Assembly: GCF_017873855.1 (NCBI RefSeq)
Contig: NZ_JAGGKR010000001.1
Span: forward strand, 558,001 to 622,000
Direction of reading: 5' to 3'
Source: Methanolinea mesophila
Lineage (GTDB): Archaea > Halobacteriota > Methanomicrobia > Methanomicrobiales > Methanospirillaceae
Length of the DNA stretch: 64,000 bases
A program made the translations under genes and the position numbers. Below are positions 63,880 through 64,000 of this stretch, piece by piece. Position 1 is the first letter of the stretch. Each line of letters starts with the position of its first letter. Under the pieces are notes generated by a model that saw only the letters and a program-made list of their open reading frames with translations, searched no databases and had not been told where the DNA came from.

Positions 63880-64000
63880 AGAAGCCTGATGGTTCCCTTC
63901 ACGGGCTGGTAGCACTCGTCCTCGGCAAGGAGCGACTCCACGGCTTTTCTGACCTCACCGGGGGAGAGACCTTCCCCGGTTCCCGCCCGGATGATCTCCT
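63876..64000 (-). CDS. partial: C-terminal winged helix, probably MCM helicase
   Basis: The minus strand is open from 64000 to the stop at 63876-63878, giving 41 residues that read EIIRAGTGEGLSPGEVRKAV and end QPVKGTIRLL. Small helix-turn-helix with a final beta hairpin (CYQPVKGTIRLL) is how archaeal MCM helicases end, and MCM is a common neighbour. With so little sequence, another winged-helix protein is possible. The rest lies beyond the window. Confidence 0.45.
   Translation of the reverse strand, partial: EIIRAGTGEGLSPGEVRKAVESLLAEDECYQPVKGTIRLL

Overview
The window comes from a methanogenic archaeon, most likely of the order Methanomicrobiales (Methanoregula/Methanolinea/Methanosphaerula-like). 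The evidence is an A1AO ATP synthase operon in the Methanosarcina aha order, CDP-archaeol synthase and a tetraether-synthase-type radical SAM enzyme, an archaeal DnaG, a methanogenesis marker protein, a RimK-type ligase resembling MptN, and a class II tRNA-Leu. Genus placement is inference. I saw no insertion sequence, CRISPR array, prophage or rRNA.

Layout. 1-1.8 kb: end of a FlaJ/TadC-type pilus or archaellum platform gene plus an unknown gene. 1.9-10.2 kb: ahaHIKECFABD, followed by phosphoglycerate kinase. 11.5-18 kb: small lipoprotein, adenine deaminase, an 800-base gene-free stretch with a candidate small RNA, then a response regulator with PAS and TPR repeats and a membrane histidine kinase. 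18-20.8 kb: acyltransferase-like membrane protein, beta carbonic anhydrase, and a thiol-redox group (thioredoxin-like, ferredoxin:disulfide reductase-rubredoxin fusion, glutaredoxin-like).

21-35.7 kb is the most unusual part. One operon encodes a bacterial-type acetyl-CoA synthase (AcsB, with the N-terminal domain), both corrinoid iron-sulfur protein subunits (AcsD, AcsC), the ASKHA reactivator (AcsV), a short MetE-like methionine synthase with a zinc site but no folate domain, and a CooC nickel-insertion ATPase. After two small membrane proteins and a bactofilin-like membrane protein, a second operon encodes a bacterial-type Ni-CO dehydrogenase (CooS) and another CooC. The archaeal CdhA/CdhB subunits are absent from the window. 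CooS carries a C-x2-C D-cluster motif instead of C-x7-C. No AcsE methyltransferase is present. Together this suggests a horizontally acquired carbonyl branch that could split or build acetyl-CoA and pass the methyl group to homocysteine. Methanogenesis marker 14 and a small partner follow.

35.8-43.2 kb: a flippase-like membrane protein, then a minus-strand operon of a calpain-family cysteine peptidase, a 1018-residue PKD/PEGA surface protein and two HEAT-repeat/TM2-like membrane paralogues; a duplicated near-palindrome sits upstream of its TATA box. 43.2-50 kb: argF, purD, pyrE and carS on the minus strand, divergent from the tetraether-synthase homologue, then an ornithine cyclodeaminase/alanine dehydrogenase and a RimK-type ligase. 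50-64 kb, all minus strand: UPF0058, DnaG, DUF167, dihydroorotase, RND exporter, tRNA-Leu(CAG), two acyl-CoA synthetase paralogues, Lhr-type helicase, metallophosphoesterase and the last codons of a probable MCM helicase.
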